A stretch of 64,000 nucleotides of DNA from assembly GCA_904387375.1 (NCBI GenBank), contig CAJFLE010000002.1, forward strand, positions 62,001-126,000. Reading direction: 5' to 3'. Source of the DNA: Candidatus Protoclostridium gallicola (GTDB taxonomy: Bacteria > Bacillota > Clostridia > Christensenellales > Pumilibacteraceae). Position 1 is the stretch's first letter. Each line of letters begins with the position of its first letter. Below, in pieces: positions 26,997-36,027 of the stretch. The notes under the pieces were generated by a model that saw only the letters and a program-made list of their open reading frames with translations, had not been told where the DNA came from and made no database searches. The position numbers and the translations under genes were made by a program.

Positions 26997-27908
26997 CCCG
27001 ATCACGCCTATGACGGGGTAACAATAATCGACCACTCTCTGAAAACCGAACGAGGAGATGACGGTCGCGAAAACGGAGGAGACGAGCATTCCCAGAGTGC
27101 CGTCTCCTTTCGCCGCCGCCCAGCTCTGCAAGGTGGAAAGCGCGCCGATAAGCGTAGTGAAAATGGATACCGCCAGACAGAGTGCGAAAAGCGTATAAGT
27201 CAGCTGCGAGCCGCGCGCGAGCGACAGCATGGGCAGTTCGGAGGACGACGACGCCGGCAGCGCGCAGCAGATGAGCGACATCACGCCGGCGATGAGCGCG
27301 GCGGACAGTCCGGAGGCGGCGAAAATCTGCCGCACGCTCATTCCCCGCTGCCTCACCAGCACGCCGGCGGAAAGCAGCAGGTTCATCGACACGTACGTCA
27401 GGCAGGAAGGCAGTTCGCCTATGCGGAAAGCGCCCGCGTCCAGCGGCGCGGACAGGCATGTAAGCGTCAGCACTACGATTATGAAAGGCACGACGGCGAC
27501 GTTGGCGGCGAGCAGTCCGCCGTTTCCGCGGCGCAGGACGAGCACGCCGACCAGGCAGGTCAGCGCTCCGTACGGAAGAGCCGCGCCGAACATGTCGCGC
27601 CCGGTCGCATCCATGCCCGCGATCATGGCGGACAGCACTATGAGCGCGTTGAAAAGCATTATCGCGTCGACGGCAGGCCGCGCCCTGCCGAACATCGCCG
27701 CGTGCGCCCCGGATATGGAATCGGTGTCCAGTCTGCGCCCGACGAGAAGCAGCACTGCGGTGAACGCGAACATCAGCCCTCCGCACGCCAGCGGCACGAA
27801 CAGCGACGGATTCCAGCCGAAAAACGCGGCGATCTCCTGACCGCTCGCGTAGCCGGCGCCTATCATGGTGCCGACGCATACCATCGCTACCGAAAACACC
27901 TTTTTCAC
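26649..27908 (-). CDS. YkvI-like membrane transporter with antisense-overlapping tail
   Basis: The first roughly 317 residues form a polytopic membrane protein resembling the YkvI family of solute-symporter-like proteins, with the N-terminal VGTMIGAGYASGQEI segment. The frame then stays open for about 100 more residues that are charged and histidine/arginine-rich and lie antisense to the ABC permease. Family members are about 350 residues, so the tail is probably not native: a lost stop codon, a frameshift or a sequence error could explain it. The start is GTG without a clear ribosome site. The substrate is unknown. Confidence 0.72.
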   Translation of the reverse strand: MKKVFSVAMVCVGTMIGAGYASGQEIAAFFGWNPSLFVPLACGGLMFAFTAVLLLVGRRLDTDSISGAHAAMFGRARPAVDAIMLFNALIVLSAMIAGMDATGRDMFGAALPYGALTCLVGVLVLRRGNGGLLAANVAVVPFIIVVLTLTCLSAPLDAGAFRIGELPSCLTYVSMNLLLSAGVLVRQRGMSVRQIFAASGLSAALIAGVMSLICCALPASSSSELPMLSLARGSQLTYTLFALCLAVSIFTTLIGALSTLQSWAAAKGDGTLGMLVSSVFATVISSFGFQRVVDYCYPVIGVIGLLYLLRAAVFLARAQFLGKRHKPVHAAGEHAQRHRRGHDEVGSEHLPAVDDEVSQAGARHEVFAHDRAHPRQPDVDLDDGQEGGQGLGQHGVAQQLQSVRAHGSEQKQLVGGGGA

Positions 27909-27946
27909 GTTAGAATATATGCCCGCGCGCCGGCAAAAAGAATACG

Positions 27947-27973
27947 CAAAAGCCCCGGCCGCAGCCGGGACTT
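27947..27973 (-). terminator. Terminator of the first GH3 gene
   Basis: On the minus strand AAGTCCCGGC and GCCGGGGCTTTT form a hairpin with a TGCG loop, 18 bases after the GH3 stop. Confidence 0.8.
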
Positions 27974-27990
27974 ACGCAATCTTAATATAT

Positions 27991-30924
27991 TCAAGCGGGT
28001 TTCTCTTTCTCTCGGCCATCCCTGCGCAGCCGCCGCACCATACGTACGACGAGAAGCACGACCGCAACGGCGGCGATGACGTCGACCGCTATGACTATGA
28101 TGTAATAATACGGCATTCCCGGCACGTACGCGACGCCGTGGACGAACCCGTTCATAAGCGCGGAATTGACCAGGCAGTACAGTATGTTGCCCGCCGCGCG
28201 CACGGACAGGCGGGCATATTCCGCATTATAATGCACGTCCGTGAACGTACCCGTCTCGCTCATTTTGGCGTCGCCTCCCGCGCGCAGCATCTGCACGGTA
28301 TCCATATACGCCAGATCGCCGTCGGTGAGAACGAAACCTTCGAACCCCCATTCGTCCCTGAGCACACCCGTAAGCAGCTCGTAATTTCCGCCCGACCACG
28401 TTTCGCCTATCCGGCTGCGACCGCTGACGACGGCGGTAACTACGGGCATTTCGGTTTCGCGGCGGGAATAGGACTCGAACGATTCCTCGTCGTCGTATTC
28501 GTAGTAGGCGACGGTACGCGTGCCGCTTTTCACCGCGATTTCGAAGGGTCTGAGATAAATTTCGCGTATCGCCTGCTCGCCGGCGTATACCGCCAGTCCG
28601 TTGTCGCCCCTGTGCGTCTCCTGCGTGTCCAGACCGAAGCCGCGCAGGAAAGCGTAAATGCCTTTCTCCGCCGCGCCGCCTGCCGCAGCGGCGCCCATGA
28701 CACCGGTGAGCAGCGGATCTTCCGACCAGCTCTGCGCGTTATCGCCGCCGAAAGGACTGCGGTGCACCGTCAGCGTCGGAGCGTACCATCCGTTTATATT
28801 CTCGGCAAGGCCGACTTCGCCGACAAAATCGCCTGCTCTCCGGGCAAGAGACGCGTCGAACGTGCATGCGATCAGCACGGGCGACGGAAGGCCGTCATAA
28901 GTGCCGATGCCGAACGCGTTTCCTCCCTCGCGGCTGCGCGGTTTGTTTATATCCAGGATCGTCGCGGTCTGAGAGCCCGAACGCGCCACGAGCATTTCCA
29001 GGCTGTCAGACGTCAGATTGGCGAGCAGTCCGTCCCAGCGTTCGTCGTCGGACGGAACGCCGCGCAGGTCGATGAGTTCCGTGCCGTTGTTGACGCCCAT
29101 CGTCGGATAATCGCCCGCGCCCGACGACGGAGCGAGCGACGCGGTGCCGGTCAGGCGGAGCAGCGCGGACGAACTTATATCCTTGCGGTACTGGTATCCT
29201 ATACCGTTTTCCCCGACGCGTTCGTCGAAGGAGCTGCGTACGGACGAGAGCTCGCCGTCAGGCTCGGGGTACGCCGACCAATCGGAGCGGCTCAGCATGC
29301 CGTCGGGCGCGGCGGAAGAAAACCGCGAAGCGGCGGCGGCAACGTCAGCCTCGGGGACATTATAAATGCCCGTCAGCGAAGAACGGCCGTAACCCGTCAT
29401 TTTCGAAGGATCGACGGTGACTCCGGACGCGCTCCCCCGTTCATACTTCGACGCCAGCACGTTGTTGATCGCCTCGTGCGCGTCGTACGCCGCGGTCACG
29501 TAATAGTCGCCCGGGCACAGCACGTACCCGCCGCTTTCCGCCGAGTACGCGCGCAGTGCGGACTCGTCTATTTCCGCGGTCACCGTTTCCGATTCGCCGG
29601 GAGCGAGAGTACCCGTCTTGGCGAAAGCTGCGAGCGATACCGAAGCCCGTTCTATGCCGCGGCTGCTCTCGAAATCCGAATAAGGCGTCGATACGTAGAA
29701 CTGCACCGCTTGCCTGCCCGAAAACACCGAAGACGTATTCGTCACCGTCACCGAAGCGGTCAGCCCGCCGTCCGACGGCGTGAGAGTGAAGCCGGACAGC
29801 GCAAACGTCGCGTACGACAGTCCGTATCCGAACGGATACGTGACTTCTTCGGCGTAGTTCCACTCCCCGGACGAAGCGTATGCGCCTTCGGACGAGGAGG
29901 CGTTATGCCGGCCGAGCACGTAATCCTCGTACCGCGTTTCGTAGTAGCGGTATCCTACGTATATGCCCTCGCGCTGGGAAACGTAGTAATAATCCGTGGG
30001 CAATCCGTCGCTGTAAAAACGGAAATCCCCGAAGTTGACCGATGACGGCGCGCTGAAAGCGTCCGCGGCAAAAGTGTCGGCCAGTCTGCCGGAAGGATTT
30101 ATCCTGCCCGAGAATATGCCGGCAAGCGCGGACGCGCCGCATATTCCCGGCTGAGGCGCGTAAAGCACCGCGTCTATATTGTCGTAACCGGAGATCCAGC
30201 CCGGCTCCACGGCATTGGGCGAATCCACGACGATGATCACGCTGTCGAACCTGTCGCACAGATAAGACACGACATCCAGCTCGACCGAGTCCGGTTCGAG
30301 ATAATGCCGCCGTCCGTCCTCGCCGCCCGCGATATCATACATACCGCGCGGCATATCCCTGCCCGGTTCAGCGCGGCGCGACATGACATATACCGCCGTA
30401 CCCGACGAGGGCACCCGGACGCCCGACGTCAGTACGCTCACCGGGCACTCGTTTATGCCGCGCGACGAACCGCCGTATCGCGAATAAAAATTCCACACGT
30501 CCCCGTCAACGTCGTAGCCTTCGCTCTCGAATGCGGCAAGCAAAGTGTCCGCCCGGTCGTAGCCTGCGGGAAAAGAAGCGGAAGCGGTTCCGAAAAAGCA
30601 TATATCGCTGCCGGCGGGGAGCGGCAGGCAGTTGTCGTTTTCGAGCAGAACTATGCCCTCCCCGGCGATTTCTTCGGAAAGCGCGCGTTCGGCGTCGGAA
30701 AGCGTGTCGCCGTATTTCAGCCCGCTCTTGTAATATTCGAGATCGAGCCGCGACGACGCGTTGGTCCTTCCCGGCTCCGTGCTTCCTATGAAGTTTGTGA
30801 GCGGCACGTCCCACAAGGTAAACGCGAGCGCGCTGCCCACGATCGCCGCCAGCGCGATAAGCGCGGCGGCTATCGCGTTCATGATTATAAACGGCTTTAT
30901 GCCGAGTTTTTTCCCCTGTGACAT
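27991..30924 (-). CDS. Membrane-anchored permuted GH3 protein, probably altered active site
   Basis: This 977-residue protein is a domain-swapped family-3 glycoside hydrolase: the GH3 C-terminal alpha/beta domain and a fibronectin-like domain (residues 70-500) come before the TIM barrel (about 590-900). Hydrophobic segments at residues 12-37 and 935-960 would anchor both ends with the enzyme outside. The nucleophile aspartate is present in GFVLTDGD near residue 868, but the substrate-binding KH motif is replaced by LRGF near residue 760. The second GH3 at 54165 keeps it. The ATG follows TAAAAT by six bases and is probably leaderless. Confidence 0.86.
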   Translation of the reverse strand: MSQGKKLGIKPFIIMNAIAAALIALAAIVGSALAFTLWDVPLTNFIGSTEPGRTNASSRLDLEYYKSGLKYGDTLSDAERALSEEIAGEGIVLLENDNCLPLPAGSDICFFGTASASFPAGYDRADTLLAAFESEGYDVDGDVWNFYSRYGGSSRGINECPVSVLTSGVRVPSSGTAVYVMSRRAEPGRDMPRGMYDIAGGEDGRRHYLEPDSVELDVVSYLCDRFDSVIIVVDSPNAVEPGWISGYDNIDAVLYAPQPGICGASALAGIFSGRINPSGRLADTFAADAFSAPSSVNFGDFRFYSDGLPTDYYYVSQREGIYVGYRYYETRYEDYVLGRHNASSSEGAYASSGEWNYAEEVTYPFGYGLSYATFALSGFTLTPSDGGLTASVTVTNTSSVFSGRQAVQFYVSTPYSDFESSRGIERASVSLAAFAKTGTLAPGESETVTAEIDESALRAYSAESGGYVLCPGDYYVTAAYDAHEAINNVLASKYERGSASGVTVDPSKMTGYGRSSLTGIYNVPEADVAAAASRFSSAAPDGMLSRSDWSAYPEPDGELSSVRSSFDERVGENGIGYQYRKDISSSALLRLTGTASLAPSSGAGDYPTMGVNNGTELIDLRGVPSDDERWDGLLANLTSDSLEMLVARSGSQTATILDINKPRSREGGNAFGIGTYDGLPSPVLIACTFDASLARRAGDFVGEVGLAENINGWYAPTLTVHRSPFGGDNAQSWSEDPLLTGVMGAAAAGGAAEKGIYAFLRGFGLDTQETHRGDNGLAVYAGEQAIREIYLRPFEIAVKSGTRTVAYYEYDDEESFESYSRRETEMPVVTAVVSGRSRIGETWSGGNYELLTGVLRDEWGFEGFVLTDGDLAYMDTVQMLRAGGDAKMSETGTFTDVHYNAEYARLSVRAAGNILYCLVNSALMNGFVHGVAYVPGMPYYYIIVIAVDVIAAVAVVLLVVRMVRRLRRDGREKEKPA

Positions 30925-30930
30925 ACGGAT

Positions 30931-30959
30931 ATTTTACCCCATTTCGTCTGACAGCGCAA
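30931..30959 (-). promoter_or_regulatory. GH3 promoter, leaderless
   Basis: TTGCGC, 17 bases and TAAAAT on the minus strand are followed after six bases by the start codon. Confidence 0.6.
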
Positions 30960-31018
30960 GCACTTTCGCACACATACGGAAAAATATAAATCAGGCCGGG
31001 TTTTTGCCGCGACTTCTG

Positions 31019-31046
31019 TTGACATTTGGCGAAAAAATAGTATAAT
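31019..31046 (+). promoter_or_regulatory. Promoter of the 31-33.4 kb operon
   Basis: TTGACA, 16 bases and TATAAT precede the operon, followed by a leader with GGGAGGAGAAGG. Confidence 0.8.
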
Positions 31047-31083
31047 TTAATTGTGCGCGGCGTGCCGCGCAGGGAGGAGAAGG

Positions 31084-31701
31084 ATGAATCCGGAATGGAT
31101 AATATCGCTCGCCGCAGTCCTGGTGAGCATGGTCACGATAATCATCAGCTATCTGACGAACAAAGAGAACCTGAAGCACGCTTCGTCCAATATGGTAAGC
31201 GAACGGAAACTTGACTTCCGCGTGTCGGTGTGGAAAGAAATCATAGACATCTCGGACAAGCTGCTGCTTGCGACGAACTACGATCATTTCGAGCGGCTCA
31301 TCAACACAGCGGTGGTCGGTAAAAACAACGATACGAGCGACGAAGTCGTCCTCAACGTAATCAACGACGACTGCGAAAACATACGTTCCCTCGTTTTCAA
31401 CCTCTGCTCGCGCATAAAAGTGCTGGATATGCCCAACAAAGCGTTGCGCGACCGTATCAGAAAATACGGAAACGACGTCATAGACATATACAAAAAGCTG
31501 CAGGAATTCTATCTGGACAGAAATGCGACGAGAAGCGCGTTCGACGGTATAGTCAGGACGGCGCAGACGTTTGCCGACAGAAGCGAAACGTTCTCGCGCA
31601 CAATGCAGGATTACATTTCCGAATTGCAGAACAGGCTGTTCGGCATATTCGGCGAAAGCGGAAAAAACGAAAATAACGATACGGATAAGAGAGGAGAATG
31701 A
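31084..31701 (+). CDS. Hypothetical membrane-anchored helical protein
   Basis: I do not recognise a family. The 205-residue product has one N-terminal transmembrane helix (residues 4-24) and a long, charged, mainly helical cytoplasmic or exterior region with likely coiled coils. A strong GGAGGAGAAGG ribosome site supports ATG 31084 over an upstream in-frame ATG. It overlaps or abuts the next gene, so the three genes to 33436 form an operon that ends with an asparaginase-family enzyme. Confidence 0.75.
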   Translation: MNPEWIISLAAVLVSMVTIIISYLTNKENLKHASSNMVSERKLDFRVSVWKEIIDISDKLLLATNYDHFERLINTAVVGKNNDTSDEVVLNVINDDCENIRSLVFNLCSRIKVLDMPNKALRDRIRKYGNDVIDIYKKLQEFYLDRNATRSAFDGIVRTAQTFADRSETFSRTMQDYISELQNRLFGIFGESGKNENNDTDKRGE

Positions 31702-31703
31702 CC

Positions 31704-32417
31704 ATGCCCATCATCGAATACGAGAGTCAGAGACAGAGTTTCAACGAAGACGAAGTCATCGAGCAGTTCGCCGAACTGATACGGCGCAGCGAAAAAGCAA
31801 AGACAAATCAGAATCTTCGCAGCGTTATCGCCAAGCTGGAAGAAAATATCAGGGATAACGAGAAATACATCATCAAAATGTTCCTCGTCAACAACCGCAC
31901 GGGCAGCATGATCAATTCGGACAACGCGCCCAACGTGTCCTTCCGCGTCGATACGATAAACAATATTTTCGACAGCATCGTGGACTCGCTGCGCGGACTG
32001 GGGCTGAGCGGCGAGCAGACGGCGGAGGTATTCTTCCGCGCGGGAGTAAAGTGCGGCGAGAGTTTCGGGCAGACGTTCGACCGCTATGCCGAAATGTATC
32101 TCGACGTCAACACGACGGACGAGAAAATATCGGAGTGGTGCATGTTCGATTCGTCGGTGGGCTGGGGCAAGCTGAGCTACGACCCGGCGGCTCACACGGT
32201 CTCGATAACCAATAATTTCCAGACGAAAACGTGCGACGGAGCGTCGGAACCGCCCCGCGACTGCGACTTCTTCAAGGGCTACGTATCCGGCGTGATGTCC
32301 GTCATATCTCCGCGCGACAAAGACTGCAGAGCGGTATGCGCGGGCGAATGCCCCAAGAAAACCGAATGCCGCGAATGCGTATTCGCGTTCGACAGCGGCA
32401 AAGAGAGGAAACTTTGA
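31704..32417 (+). CDS. V4R-like domain protein
   Basis: The 237-residue protein has a helical N-terminal part and a C-terminal region (about 145-237) that recalls the V4R (4-vinyl reductase-like) small-molecule-binding domain: CDFFKGYVSGVMS followed by a cluster of six cysteines (residues 210-230). The cysteines suggest metal or redox sensitivity. ATG 31704 is preferred because GAGGAG stands seven bases before it; ATG 31698 is almost touching that site. Function unknown; it is coupled to the asparaginase gene by a four-base overlap. Confidence 0.6.
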   Translation: MPIIEYESQRQSFNEDEVIEQFAELIRRSEKAKTNQNLRSVIAKLEENIRDNEKYIIKMFLVNNRTGSMINSDNAPNVSFRVDTINNIFDSIVDSLRGLGLSGEQTAEVFFRAGVKCGESFGQTFDRYAEMYLDVNTTDEKISEWCMFDSSVGWGKLSYDPAAHTVSITNNFQTKTCDGASEPPRDCDFFKGYVSGVMSVISPRDKDCRAVCAGECPKKTECRECVFAFDSGKERKL

Positions 32418-33436
32418 GAATCTGCGTAATCTTTACGGGAGGAACTATCGGTTCGGCGGTCAAAGGCGGCACGGTGGGACTCAGCGACGAAACGTCCAGC
32501 CTGCTTATAGACATGTACCGCGAAAAATACGGAGCCGGCGTCGCGTTCGACGTGCTCCGTCCGGTAAGCATTCTCAGCGAAAACGTACAGCTGCGCGACC
32601 TCGACAAAATGACCGAGTGCGTGCGCTCGGTTGCCCGCGACGGCTACGACGGCATAATCGTGACGCACGGAACGGACACGCTGACTTTCACCGCCAATTA
32701 TTTCAGTCAGATTTTCTGCGACATTCCCGTACCCCTCGTACTGGTTTCCGCGCTCCTTCCTCTCGAAGACCCGGAAAGCAACGGACCGGACAACTTTGCC
32801 GCCGCCGTAACGTTCATCCGCCGCGGCATACGCGGCGTGTTCGTGTCGTTCAAGAATCCGTACGAGCCGTGCCGGATACATCTCGCCTCCCGGCTGACGT
32901 ATTCCGAGCAGCTCAGCGGCAGAACAGGCAGCCTGCTCGGCGTCCATTTCGGCGAGGTGCACGGCCGCGAGTTCGTGCATAACGCCCACCCGCTCAATCC
33001 GTCCGAGGACGAGGTGCGCGCCTGCGCTCCGCCGCCGCCCGCGGGAGAAAGCCTGTGCAACGACGTCGTCGTAATCAAGGCGCGCGCTCTGCTCGACTTC
33101 TCCTTCTACCGTTTCGCCGACTTCAAGCCCGGCGCCGTGATAGTCGAGCTGTACCACAGCGGCACGATATGCACCGCGGGCTGGGACACCAATTTCGAAA
33201 TCTTCCTGGAAAAGTGCTGCGCGGACGGCATCCCCGTCGTCATTGGTCCGGTGGACAGCGCCGCGAACGTGTACGACAGCGCCGCCGGACTGGCCGAAAA
33301 ATGCACGATCGCCTATGATATGAGCTTCGAGATGACGGTGCTCAAAGTCATGCTCGCCCTCGGCGGCAAACGCCCGCCCGCCGAGCTTCTGCGCGAAAAC
33401 AGGGCGTTCGAAAAACTCGTACGCCCCGCAAGGTAA
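32414..33436 (+). CDS. L-asparaginase (type I family)
   Basis: The 340-residue protein has both asparaginase threonine motifs, FTGGTIGS near residue 10 and THGTDT near residue 82, plus the conserved SNGPDNF segment. The enzyme hydrolyses asparagine to aspartate and ammonia, although glutaminase or amidase relatives are possible. The start is TTG at 32414, overlapping the upstream stop as TTGA with AGAGAGGA before it. No signal peptide is present, so it is cytoplasmic. Confidence 0.9.
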   Translation: MRICVIFTGGTIGSAVKGGTVGLSDETSSLLIDMYREKYGAGVAFDVLRPVSILSENVQLRDLDKMTECVRSVARDGYDGIIVTHGTDTLTFTANYFSQIFCDIPVPLVLVSALLPLEDPESNGPDNFAAAVTFIRRGIRGVFVSFKNPYEPCRIHLASRLTYSEQLSGRTGSLLGVHFGEVHGREFVHNAHPLNPSEDEVRACAPPPPAGESLCNDVVVIKARALLDFSFYRFADFKPGAVIVELYHSGTICTAGWDTNFEIFLEKCCADGIPVVIGPVDSAANVYDSAAGLAEKCTIAYDMSFEMTVLKVMLALGGKRPPAELLRENRAFEKLVRPAR

Positions 33437-33460
33437 TCCGTATAACAGTCATTATAACAG

Positions 33461-34921
33461 CTATTCTTCCCCGCCGCTTTCTCCGGAAACGCGGCGGTTA
33501 TTTTTTACGGCGGGAGGGTCGAGCAGCCTGCCGTCCGCGTCAAAGCGCGAACCGTGGCACGGGCAGTCCCACGTCCGCGTTTCCGCGTTCCATTTCAGCC
33601 GGCACTTCATGTGCGGGCAGCGGGCGTCGGTGACGTGCAGTCTGCCACCCTCGTCGCGGTACACCGCCTTCGTTTCGCCGTTTATGCGCGCTATTCTGCC
33701 CTCGCCCGACGGGATTTCGTCCGCATTTACGAACGATATGCCCAGCGCGCCCGCTATCATACCCGCGATGTTCACGGCGGCGTTGACGAGAGAGGCGAAA
33801 AACGCCCCGCGTACTCCGCGCTGCGGCGAGAACACCCCGGCGTACGGATTGTCCGCGCCCGTAATGAGGTCGGTCAGTATGCCCGCGGCCGCCATGGCGT
33901 TGGTCATGCCCCACTTGTTGAACCCGGTCGCGACGTATACGTTTTCCAGCCCTTTCGCGTACTCGCCCACCATGGGCAGGCCGTCGAAAGTCATGACGTC
34001 CTCGCCGAACCAGCGGTCGGTTACCTCGCAGCCGGGAAACAGCTTCGCGGCGTTACGTTCGAGCTCGGCGAAGCGTCCGCCGCGCTTGCGCCTGCCCGTG
34101 CGGTGATCGCAGCCGCCAAGAATGGTGCCGCCGGCAAACGGGCGCAGCGACAGGCCTTCCGCCTCGTCGTCGAGATACATATCCTCGACGTGCCTGCCCG
34201 TAACCGCTATCGTATACGACGCGGACTGGCGCAGCTTCATGAAATACATGCCGTGCGAATTTATTACGGGGTAGCGCGTCGCAATCACTATGACGTTCGC
34301 TTTCACGCTGCCGCCGCCGGTGCGCAGCACGCGCTTTTCCGCGTCGATTTCCGTCACGCGCGACCGCTCGAAAATCTCGAAATCCGCAGGCAGGGCGTGC
34401 AGAAATTTCAGCGGGTCGAACATATACTGCCCGCTCATTTTCAGCGCGCAGCACGCTTTCATCGGCCTGATATCGTGCACCAGCTCGCACTCCGCGCCTA
34501 TGTTTCTGAGCGCCTTGTACGCCTTTTCCGGCCGGCAGTGATTGCCGCGCGAGAAGATGTAGCCGTCCCCCTCCTCCCAGTCGCAGTCTATGCCGTACTC
34601 CTTCACGAGATCGGCGTAGGCGCGCATGGCGTCGACCTGCGAACGGTAATACAGCGAAGTCATGCTGCGGCCGTAGCGGCGGTACAGTTCGGCGTATACG
34701 TTGCCCTGATTGCACGTTATCTTCGCAGTCGTGCGCCCCGTAGTGCCCGAGAACAGCCTGTCCGCCTCGATCAGCGTGACTTTGCGGCCGGCCTCGGTCA
34801 GCCTGAACGCGGTGAGAAAGCCGGCGATACCGCCGCCCACCACGACTATGTCCCTTTCGATGTCCCCTTCCAGCCGGGGATATTCCTTCCCGGCGCGCCG
34901 CCATACGGATCCGTATTCCAA
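33461..34921 (-). CDS. FAD-dependent oxidoreductase with C-terminal Rieske domain
   Basis: The 486-residue protein joins a DAO-type FAD domain (GGGIAG at residues 29-34, then the family's FSGTTGRTTAK) to a Rieske [2Fe-2S] domain at the C-terminus, where CPH and CPCH supply two cysteines and two histidines. Such fusions occur widely in Firmicutes and are presumed electron-transfer oxidoreductases of unknown substrate. The start is TTG at 34921 with GGAGGTG eight bases upstream. An 11-base inverted repeat (34921-34931 and 34958-34968) spans the start region. Confidence 0.92.
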   Translation of the reverse strand: MEYGSVWRRAGKEYPRLEGDIERDIVVVGGGIAGFLTAFRLTEAGRKVTLIEADRLFSGTTGRTTAKITCNQGNVYAELYRRYGRSMTSLYYRSQVDAMRAYADLVKEYGIDCDWEEGDGYIFSRGNHCRPEKAYKALRNIGAECELVHDIRPMKACCALKMSGQYMFDPLKFLHALPADFEIFERSRVTEIDAEKRVLRTGGGSVKANVIVIATRYPVINSHGMYFMKLRQSASYTIAVTGRHVEDMYLDDEAEGLSLRPFAGGTILGGCDHRTGRRKRGGRFAELERNAAKLFPGCEVTDRWFGEDVMTFDGLPMVGEYAKGLENVYVATGFNKWGMTNAMAAAGILTDLITGADNPYAGVFSPQRGVRGAFFASLVNAAVNIAGMIAGALGISFVNADEIPSGEGRIARINGETKAVYRDEGGRLHVTDARCPHMKCRLKWNAETRTWDCPCHGSRFDADGRLLDPPAVKNNRRVSGESGGEE

Positions 34922-34970
34922 AATATCCGCACCTCCGGTCGTTATTATGCCCGGAAATGCGGATATTTAT

Positions 34971-35516
34971 TTATTGCGGGGAAAGAGTTTCCCACTGCGC
35001 CCTGGTCAGTCGCGCAAGATGTTCGGTACGCGTGCCGCCGAGACCGGACGGCACGCCGTACAGCGATCGGACATACGCGAACCCGCATTTCTCGCTCACG
35101 CGGCGCGAGCGGTCGTTGCCGTCGAAATACGCGCACCACAGCGCGGACAGTCCCAGCCCGGCGAACGCGCGGATTTCCAGCGCTTTCACCGCCTCGGGCG
35201 TCAGCCCGCGCCCCCAGTACGCCGAGCCCAGCCAGTACCCGATTTCCGCCTCGCCGTCGGCAAGAGGAACGTTGGCGTGCGGCGGGAATATTATGCCGGC
35301 GCAGCCGATGGGTCTGCCCGTTTCTTTGAGGACGAGCGCGTAAGTCTCTCCGGACGAAAGCACGGTGCGGATAACGCCGAGGCTGTGCTGCACGCTGTCG
35401 TGCGGTTGCCAGTCCGCGGGCGGACCGACGAGCGGGTCGCTTGCTATGCGGTACAGATCCTCCGCGTCGCTCTCCTCCCACGGCCGCATAATCAGCCTTT
35501 CGGTTTCTATCGTCAT
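34971..35516 (-). CDS. GNAT-family N-acetyltransferase
   Basis: The 181-residue protein is a RimJ/RimL-type GNAT acetyltransferase, beginning with the typical IETERLIMRPW strand and containing the acetyl-CoA-binding YWGRGLTPEAV segment near residues 103-113 and the N-terminal-acetyltransferase NDRSRRVSEKCGF stretch. It transfers acetyl from acetyl-CoA to an amine, possibly a protein N-terminus or small molecule. Its ATG overlaps the stop of the flavodoxin-like gene by four bases, so the two are translationally coupled. Confidence 0.9.
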   Translation of the reverse strand: MTIETERLIMRPWEESDAEDLYRIASDPLVGPPADWQPHDSVQHSLGVIRTVLSSGETYALVLKETGRPIGCAGIIFPPHANVPLADGEAEIGYWLGSAYWGRGLTPEAVKALEIRAFAGLGLSALWCAYFDGNDRSRRVSEKCGFAYVRSLYGVPSGLGGTRTEHLARLTRAQWETLSPQ

Positions 35517-36016
35517 TGCGTCTCCTTGTAAAAATCCAGCACGGGCAGCAGGTTGTCCCGTGATACGGCGCTGCCGCCGCGCATGAGCGCGAGCAGTTTT
35601 TCCTCGTCCGGCGTGCGCTTCGGTTTCGCGTTCAGTTTTTTCGTGACCGCGCCCGTGAAAATCTTCATCATCAGCTTGTAAACGCCGTGCAGCTTGGAGA
35701 GGTCGAAACCGCCCTGGAGCGTGAACAGCGGCACGCCCGACGTTCCGCTCGCAGCCGCGACCTCTTCGAGGCGCGAACCGCACGGTCCCAGCCCCACGCC
35801 GACGACCGCGCGCACCGAATAACGCTTCATGGCCTTCTTGCAGCCCTTGACGTTATCCGCCATAATCCAGCCGAAATAAATTATTTCCGCGCCGGGCGCC
35901 AGCTCCTTTTTCGCCTCTTTGAGCGTCAGGCAGCGCAGCCCCGTTTCCTCGCCGAACATCTTCGCATACTCGGCGGTAAAGCCCGTACCCGACGTATAAA
36001 CGATTGCCTCGGTCAT
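35513..36016 (-). CDS. Flavodoxin-domain protein
   Basis: The 167-residue protein begins with the flavodoxin phosphate loop region (YTSGTGFTAEYAKMF) and has the flavodoxin-like alternating pattern to about residue 120, similar to short menaquinone-dependent protoporphyrinogen-oxidase-like flavodoxins. It probably binds FMN and transfers electrons. The tail after residue 125 is basic. It is followed by the acetyltransferase and lies 11 bases after the FMN-binding split-barrel gene. Confidence 0.8.
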   Translation of the reverse strand: MTEAIVYTSGTGFTAEYAKMFGEETGLRCLTLKEAKKELAPGAEIIYFGWIMADNVKGCKKAMKRYSVRAVVGVGLGPCGSRLEEVAAASGTSGVPLFTLQGGFDLSKLHGVYKLMMKIFTGAVTKKLNAKPKRTPDEEKLLALMRGGSAVSRDNLLPVLDFYKETQ

Positions 36017-36027
36017 GTTTTCCTCCT

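Noticed and set aside
34921..34968. Inverted repeat as a terminator of the Rieske oxidoreductase region
   Set aside because: It spans the start codon and ribosome site of that gene rather than its end and has no T tract; a leader structure is more likely but unproven.
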